DNA of 9,547 bases, taken from assembly GCA_900544225.1 (NCBI GenBank), contig UQUD01000072.1:1-9547 (forward strand), in the 5' to 3' direction. Source of the DNA: an uncultured Collinsella sp. GTDB lineage: Bacteria > Actinomycetota > Coriobacteriia > Coriobacteriales > Coriobacteriaceae. The notes beneath the pieces were generated by a model. That model had not been told where the DNA came from, did not search any database, and worked only from the letters and a program-made list of their open reading frames with translations. Positions 5,516 to 9,547 of the stretch are shown one piece after another; position 1 is the first letter of the stretch, and every line of letters begins with the position of its first letter. Made by a program: the position numbers and the translations under genes.

Positions 5516-6583
5516 TTGGATAAGAACGAGCTGCAAAAGCGTATGGAACAGGCTATTCGCCTGACTGCCCCCGGCCAGCCGATCCGCACCGCCCTCGATA
5601 TGATCATTGCTGGTCACCTGGGTGCTCTTATCTGCGTCGGCGACACCGAAAACGTGCTCGCTGCCGGTAACGACGGCTTCCCGCTCAACATTTCGTTTAC
5701 CTCGAACCGCCTGTTCGAGCTTTCCAAGATGGACGGCGCCATCGTTATCGATGGCGACCTCACCCAGATCCTGCGCGCCAACTTCCATCTCAATCCCGAT
5801 CCCTCGCTCGCCACGAGTGAGACGGGCATGCGTCACCGTACTGCCGCTCGCATGTCGGTGCTTACCGACGCCATCGTGATCTCGGTCTCGGCCCGTCGTG
5901 CCGTCGTTAACGTGTACGTTCACGGCAAGAGCTACGAGATCCAGCCCGTCACCACCATCATGAGCTCGGTCAACCAGCTCGTCGCCACGCTCCAGACCAC
6001 CCGTCAGTCGCTCGACCGCTCCTTGCTGCGCCTGACGGCCCTCGAGCTCGACGACTACGTCACGCTCGCCGACATCACCGGCATTTTCTCGAGTTTCGAG
6101 ATCATGCAGCAGGCAAAGACCGAGCTTAAGGATTGCATTGTCAAGCTGGGCAACCAGGGCAAGCTCGTGCAGATGCAGCTCGAACAGCTCGCGGGCTCCA
6201 GCATGGATACCGAATACGACCTGATGATCCGCGACTACGCAAGCGATTCCTCCGAGGCCAATGCCGAGAAGATCCGCGCCAACCTGAGCCGTATGACGCC
6301 CAAGGACTTGTCCGACCCGCAGCATGTGGCGGCGGTTCTGGGCTACGACGACCTGGACGAGGATTCCGTCATGACACCGCTGGGCCTGCGCACGCTTTCG
6401 CGCGTGTCCGTCGTCCGCGACGGCGTGGCCGAGAAGATTGTCGACGAGTACGGCTCGCTGCAGGAGCTCATGGACGACATCAGCGAGGATCCGGAGCGCC
6501 TGGGCGACTTTGGCGTCAACAACCCTGCCATTCTTGCGGACTCGCTGTACCGCATGAAGGGCACCAAACAGGGGAACGCATAA
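5516..6583 (+). CDS. disA: DNA integrity scanning protein DisA, diadenylate cyclase
   Basis: A 355-residue protein matching the length and layout of Bacillus DisA (about 360). It condenses two ATP to the second messenger c-di-AMP and scans DNA, being inhibited by branched recombination intermediates. The N-terminal DAC domain (about residues 10-150) has both signature motifs: DGA in KMDGAIVIDGD (73-75) and RHR in SETGMRHRTA (106-108). A helical spine follows (about 150-290) and the C-terminal region (about 300-350) fits the helix-hairpin-helix DNA-binding domain. The start is TTG at 5516: a stop codon lies in frame at 5480, GGGAG (5504-5508) is 7 bases upstream, and the nearest ATG (5540) would trim conserved length and lacks a ribosome site. 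First gene of the operon; its TAA overlaps the ispD ATG by one base. Confidence 0.95.
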   Translation: MDKNELQKRMEQAIRLTAPGQPIRTALDMIIAGHLGALICVGDTENVLAAGNDGFPLNISFTSNRLFELSKMDGAIVIDGDLTQILRANFHLNPDPSLATSETGMRHRTAARMSVLTDAIVISVSARRAVVNVYVHGKSYEIQPVTTIMSSVNQLVATLQTTRQSLDRSLLRLTALELDDYVTLADITGIFSSFEIMQQAKTELKDCIVKLGNQGKLVQMQLEQLAGSSMDTEYDLMIRDYASDSSEANAEKIRANLSRMTPKDLSDPQHVAAVLGYDDLDEDSVMTPLGLRTLSRVSVVRDGVAEKIVDEYGSLQELMDDISEDPERLGDFGVNNPAILADSLYRMKGTKQGNA

Positions 6584-7311
6584 TGGCGCCCGTATGCGCC
6601 GTGGTCGTTGCCGGTGGCAGCGGCCAGCGCTTTGGTAACCCCGGTGGCAAGCAGCTCGTCAATGTAGCGGGCCGTCCGCTCATGAGCTGGTCCATCCGCG
6701 CGTTCGATCGAAGCGACAAGGTCGGCCACATCGTGGTGGTGTGTCCTGCCGAGCGCCGTGCCGAGATGCGCCGACTTGCCATCGACCCGTTTGACTATGA
6801 CACGCCCATCAGCTTTGCCGATGCCGGCGATACCCGTCAGGATTCCACCCGTGCCGGCGTGCATGCGGTTCCGGCGGGTTTCGAATATGTCGCCATCCAC
6901 GATGGCGCTCGTCCGCTCATTACGACCGAGGCCATCGACCACGCTATCGACGTGCTCATGGGTGACCGCTCGCTCGACGGTGTCGTGTGCGGTCAGCCCG
7001 CGATTGACACGCTCAAGATCGTCGATGGCGATAACATCGTTGAGACACCGCCGCGCGAACTCTATTGGGCTGCACAGACGCCGCAGATCTTTAGTGTCGA
7101 CGCTATGAAGCGCGCCCATGCCGCGGCGATTGCCGAGGGCTTTATCGGCACGGACGATTCGTCGCTGGTCGAGCGCATGGGCGGGCGTGTCCGCTGCGTC
7201 CAGAGCCCACGTGACAACCTTAAGGTGACGGTGCCCGAGGACCTGCGTCCCGTAACCGCGATTCTGCTCGGTCGCATGGCCGAGGGAGAGGACCTTCCCC
7301 ATGTTCAGTAA
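6583..7311 (+). CDS. ispD: 2-C-methyl-D-erythritol 4-phosphate cytidylyltransferase
   Basis: A 242-residue cytoplasmic enzyme that joins MEP and CTP to give CDP-methylerythritol and pyrophosphate, the third step of the MEP isoprenoid pathway. The N-terminal nucleotide-binding loop AGGSGQRFGNPGGKQ carries the catalytic Arg and Lys (R16, K23, equivalent to R20 and K27 of E. coli). Also present are DTRQDSTRAG (83-92), IHDGARP with the metal-binding Asp (D107), AAQTPQIF, and DNLKVTVPEDL with the late Lys (K214, E. coli K213). The ATG at 6583 is embedded in the disA stop (TAATG), so translation is probably coupled. The same frame is open further upstream inside disA, but without homology. Its 3' end overlaps ispF by 11 bases. 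Confidence 0.95.
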   Translation: MAPVCAVVVAGGSGQRFGNPGGKQLVNVAGRPLMSWSIRAFDRSDKVGHIVVVCPAERRAEMRRLAIDPFDYDTPISFADAGDTRQDSTRAGVHAVPAGFEYVAIHDGARPLITTEAIDHAIDVLMGDRSLDGVVCGQPAIDTLKIVDGDNIVETPPRELYWAAQTPQIFSVDAMKRAHAAAIAEGFIGTDDSSLVERMGGRVRCVQSPRDNLKVTVPEDLRPVTAILLGRMAEGEDLPHVQ

Positions 7312-7795
7312 CCTGCGCATTGGCCATGGCTACGACGTCCACCGTCTGGTGGAAGGGCGTCGATGTATCATCGGCGGGGTCGACATTCCCTACGAGCGCG
7401 GCCTGCTGGGCCACTCGGATGCCGATGTGCTCGCGCACGCCTTGGCCGACGCCATTTTGGGCGCCTGCCGCGGGGGAGACATCGGCAAACTGTTCCCCGA
7501 CACCGATCCTGCCTATGAGGGTGCCGATTCGATGGTGCTGCTTGCCCGTGTGATGGACTATGCGCGCGAGCTGGGCTTTGAGTTTGTCGATGCCGACTGC
7601 ACCATTGCCTGCCAGCAGCCCAAGATCACCCCGCACCGCGATGCCATGCGCGCCAACCTCGCCCATGCTCTGGGCGTTGACGTCGAAAACGTGGGCGTCG
7701 CCGCCACCACGACCGAAAAGCTCGGTTGGGAAGGTCAAGGCGAGGGAATTGGCGCCTGGGCCGTCTGCCTGCTACAGAAAACTGTTAAGGAGTAA
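7301..7795 (+). CDS. ispF: 2-C-methyl-D-erythritol 2,4-cyclodiphosphate synthase
   Basis: A 164-residue enzyme, near the usual 155-165 of the family, that cyclises CDP-methylerythritol phosphate to MEcPP with release of CMP, the fifth MEP-pathway step; it works as a trimer. Metal ligands are visible as D12 and H14 in GHGYDVHRL and H46 in DADVLAHAL (D8, H10 and H42 in E. coli). The motifs GHSDADVL, GDIGKLFPDTDP and the C-terminal TTTEKLGWEGQGEGI, with the conserved Glu, are intact. ATG at 7301 lies inside the end of ispD and follows GAGGGAGAGG in the ispD coding sequence. Pairing with ispD is very common and sometimes a fusion; here the two are separate, overlapping frames. Confidence 0.96.
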   Translation: MFSNLRIGHGYDVHRLVEGRRCIIGGVDIPYERGLLGHSDADVLAHALADAILGACRGGDIGKLFPDTDPAYEGADSMVLLARVMDYARELGFEFVDADCTIACQQPKITPHRDAMRANLAHALGVDVENVGVAATTTEKLGWEGQGEGIGAWAVCLLQKTVKE

Positions 7796-7798
7796 CGA

Positions 7799-9265
7799 AT
7801 GCGTATCTACAACAGCGCTACCCATAAAAAGGAAGAGTTCCAGCCCATCGAGTCCGGCAAGGTCCGCATGTACGTGTGCGGCCCCACGGTCTACGACAAC
7901 ATTCACATCGGCAACGCCCGCACGTTCATCAGCTTCGATGTGATTCGCCGCTGGCTCATCGCGAGCGGCTACGAGGTCACGTTCGCCCAGAACCTCACCG
8001 ATGTCGACGACAAGATTATCAAGCGCGCCAACGAGCAGGGCCGTACGGCCGCCGAGGTCGCGACGGAGTTCTCGGATAAGTTCATTGGCGTCATGCGCGC
8101 TGCCAACGTGCTCGATCCCGATGTGCGTCCCCGCGCCACCAAGGAGATTGGCCCCATGATCGCCATGATCAAGACGCTCATCGAGCAGGGCTACGCTTAC
8201 GCCGCCGATAACGGCGACGTGTACTTTGCCGTGCGCAGCGATCCCAACTATGGCCAGGTCTCGGGCCGCAACATCGATGACCTTATGGTTGGTGCACGTA
8301 TCGAGGAGAACGAGGACAAGAACGACCCGCTCGACTTTGCCCTGTGGAAGGCCGCCAAGCCCGGCGAGCCCAGCTGGCCGAGCCCCTGGGGCGAGGGCCG
8401 TCCCGGTTGGCACACCGAGTGCGCCGCCATGGTGCATCGCTACCTGGGCACCCCGATCGACATCCACGGCGGCGGCTCCGACCTTGCCTTCCCGCATCAC
8501 GAGAACGAGTGCGCCCAGGCTACCTGCGCCTGGCACCAGGGCTTCTCCAACACCTGGATGCACACGGGCATGCTGCTGGTCGACGGCGAGAAGATGTCCA
8601 AGTCGCTCGGAAACTTCTTTACGCTGGCCGAGGTCCTCGAGCAGCACTCTGCCGCGGCTCTGCGTCTGCTGATGCTGCAGACGAGCTATCGCTCGCCGCT
8701 CGACTTCTCTTGGGAGCGCTTGGAGGGTGCCGAGAACTCGCTCACGCGTATCGCCGGCACGGTCGAGAACCTGCGCTGGGCCGCAAGCCACGCGACGGCC
8801 GACGCCGATGAGGCGGCATCCGAGGCGTTTGCCGCCAAGGCCGCCGAGACCCGTGCCACCTTTAAGGAGTGCATGGACGACGACTTTAACACCGCTGGTG
8901 CCATGGGTGCCGTCTTTGGCTTTGTCACCGAGTGCAATCAGTATCTGGAGCAGGCGGGCGATGCTGCCGACAAGGCCGCAGTCCTGACTGCCGCCGATAC
9001 GCTGACCGAGCTGCTCGATACGTTTGGCGTCGAGCTTCCCGAGCCCAAGGTCGAGCTGCCGCTGGGCCTGCTGGGCGTTGCCGCCGGCCTGGTTGCCTAC
9101 ACGGGTGACGACGTGGACGAGGCCGCTGCCAAGATTCTCGAGGCCCGTGCCGAGGCCCGTGCCGCCAAGAACTGGGATCTGGCAGATGCCATCCGCGATC
9201 AGCTCAAGGACCTGGGCCTCACCATTGAAGATACGGCCGCGGGCACTCGTATCAAATCTCTCTAA
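7799..9265 (+). CDS. cysS: Cysteinyl-tRNA synthetase
   Basis: A 488-residue class I aminoacyl-tRNA synthetase that charges tRNA-Cys, about 25 residues longer than the E. coli enzyme. The HIGH motif appears as HIGN (36-39) in VYDNIHIGNART, and KMSKS at 265-269. The cysteine-specific zinc ligands are all present: C27 in MYVCGPT, C208 in GWHTECAAM, and H233 and E237 in FPHHENE. The C-terminal part (about 320-488) is the DALR/anticodon-binding region, ending in a helix-rich segment AKNWDLADAIRDQLKDLGL typical of CysRS. The start follows AAGGAG (7787-7792) with a 6-base gap and lies 3 bases after the ispF stop, so it is in the same operon. No T-box or other leader fits in that gap, so regulation is probably operon-wide. 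Two large hairpin elements follow the stop codon. Confidence 0.96.
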   Translation: MRIYNSATHKKEEFQPIESGKVRMYVCGPTVYDNIHIGNARTFISFDVIRRWLIASGYEVTFAQNLTDVDDKIIKRANEQGRTAAEVATEFSDKFIGVMRAANVLDPDVRPRATKEIGPMIAMIKTLIEQGYAYAADNGDVYFAVRSDPNYGQVSGRNIDDLMVGARIEENEDKNDPLDFALWKAAKPGEPSWPSPWGEGRPGWHTECAAMVHRYLGTPIDIHGGGSDLAFPHHENECAQATCAWHQGFSNTWMHTGMLLVDGEKMSKSLGNFFTLAEVLEQHSAAALRLLMLQTSYRSPLDFSWERLEGAENSLTRIAGTVENLRWAASHATADADEAASEAFAAKAAETRATFKECMDDDFNTAGAMGAVFGFVTECNQYLEQAGDAADKAAVLTAADTLTELLDTFGVELPEPKVELPLGLLGVAAGLVAYTGDDVDEAAAKILEARAEARAAKNWDLADAIRDQLKDLGLTIEDTAAGTRIKSL

Positions 9266-9271
9266 TCCCCG

Positions 9272-9373
9272 CGGTTTTCCCAAGCACCCGACCTTGCCGT
9301 TCAAACCGTCGCTCGCGTACTCAAGTACGCGTCGCTCCTCTTTCGCGGCTATCTCGGACACTTGGAAAACCCG
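9272..9373 (+). repeat. Structured tandem element, copy 1
   Basis: Starting six bases after the cysS stop codon, this stretch folds into a long rod of nested helices: an outer arm GGTTTTCC-C-AAG (9273-9284) with CTTGGAAAACC (9361-9371, one bulged C), then CCGA/TCGG (9288-9291 with 9354-9357), GCCG/CGGC (9296-9299 with 9346-9349) and an apical hairpin CGCGTAC-TCAA-GTACGCG (9314-9331). A strand CTCCTCTTTC (9335-9344) stays unpaired on the 3' side. The core 9291-9354 aligns with 9396-9458 in copy 2 with one 1-base indel. No open reading frame of note is needed to explain it. It may be a structured RNA or a palindromic repeat element; I do not recognise the family. Confidence 0.75.
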
Positions 9374-9376
9374 TGC

Positions 9377-9477
9377 CGACCGCCCGAGCCACGGCACCTT
9401 GCCTTTCAATCGTCGGGCATGACCTCAAGGTCTATGCCCTCCTCTTTCAAGGCAATCTGCCGCACCTCGGGCGGTCG
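9377..9477 (+). repeat. Structured tandem element, copy 2
   Basis: Same architecture as copy 1, but with different bases in most stems: outer arm CGACCGCCCGAG with CTCGGGCGGTCG (9377-9388 with 9466-9477, perfect 12 bp), CGGCA/TGCCG (9392-9396 with 9458-9462), TTGCCTT/AAGGCAA (9399-9405 with 9449-9455), and an apical hairpin GGGCAT-GACC-TCAA-GGTC-T-ATGCCC (9415-9439, one bulged T). The TCAA loop and CTCCTCTTTC (9439-9448) are identical to copy 1. A T-rich stretch (GTTTCGTTTGTTC) follows, so this copy could also act as a transcription terminator or attenuator for the operon. Confidence 0.75.
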
Positions 9478-9520
9478 TTTCGTTTGTTCTATTGATAATT
9501 GTTTTTAAGGAGGCCGTTTT

Positions 9521-9547
9521 ATGGCCGACAATCGCAAGCGTGCGCCT
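9521..9547 (+). CDS. Start of a gene cut by the window end, perhaps rlmB
   Basis: Nine codons (MADNRKRAP) open at ATG 9521 after a textbook AAGGAGG (9507-9513) with a 7-base gap, and run off the window. The short basic N terminus is compatible with the flexible start of actinobacterial RlmB, the 23S rRNA G2251 2'-O-methyltransferase, and rlmB follows cysS (with mrnC between) in the Bacillus version of this cluster. The gene call is solid, but its identity rests on synteny alone. Confidence 0.6.

Noticed and set aside
7772..9409. 545-codon open frame on the minus strand across cysS and the tandem element
   Set aside because: Antisense shadow of cysS with no motifs, no plausible ribosome site and conflict with a fully conserved synthetase. 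Similar antisense frames over disA, ispD and ispF were dropped for the same reason.
9272..9477. CRISPR array or plain double terminator
   Set aside because: Only two units, divergent in sequence but conserved in structure, with no constant repeat and unique spacer pattern. Copy 1 lacks a following T-run, so a simple terminator pair does not explain the conserved loop and pyrimidine strand.

Overview
The window looks like chromosomal DNA of a GC-rich, low-copy-repeat actinobacterium of the Coriobacteriia, most likely Collinsella or a close relative. This is an inference from the strong GC bias at third codon positions, the AAGGAGG-type ribosome sites and the disA-ispD-ispF-cysS gene order; no rRNA or marker protein is present that would settle it.

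Left part (1-2705): after a terminator from an unseen upstream gene comes a two-gene toxin-antitoxin operon, a RelB/DinJ-like ribbon-helix-helix antitoxin followed with a 4-base overlap by a PIN-domain toxin. Two perfect inverted repeats lie in front of it as candidate operators. Next is pepD, an M20-family aminoacyl-histidine dipeptidase, closed by a very strong terminator.

Middle part (2728-5360, all on the minus strand): a hipBA module (Xre-type HipB antitoxin/repressor and HipA serine/threonine kinase toxin) is preceded by three near-identical 16-bp palindromes spaced exactly 27 bp apart. Upstream of it on the same strand is mntP, a six-helix manganese exporter, whose leader carries a clear yybP-ykoY manganese riboswitch. 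The 3' strand of the aptamer's closing helix is also the 5' arm of an intrinsic terminator, so the sequence itself predicts a transcriptional ON switch.

Right part (5516-end, plus strand): a tight housekeeping operon of disA (c-di-AMP synthase), ispD and ispF (two MEP-pathway isoprenoid enzymes) and cysS (cysteinyl-tRNA synthetase), with stop/start overlaps or gaps of a few bases. It is followed by the first nine codons of another gene, by synteny probably the 23S rRNA methyltransferase rlmB. The order is a reduced version of the Bacillus radA-disA-yacL-ispD-ispF-gltX-cysE-cysS-mrnC-rlmB cluster.

The most unusual element is the 255-bp gap between cysS and the last gene. It holds two tandem copies (about 105 bp apart) of a long multi-helix hairpin whose stems differ between copies by compensatory base-pair changes, while a TCAA loop and a CTCCTCTTTC strand stay constant. 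That pattern indicates a structure under selection, either a structured RNA or a palindromic mobile element, and I do not recognise the family.
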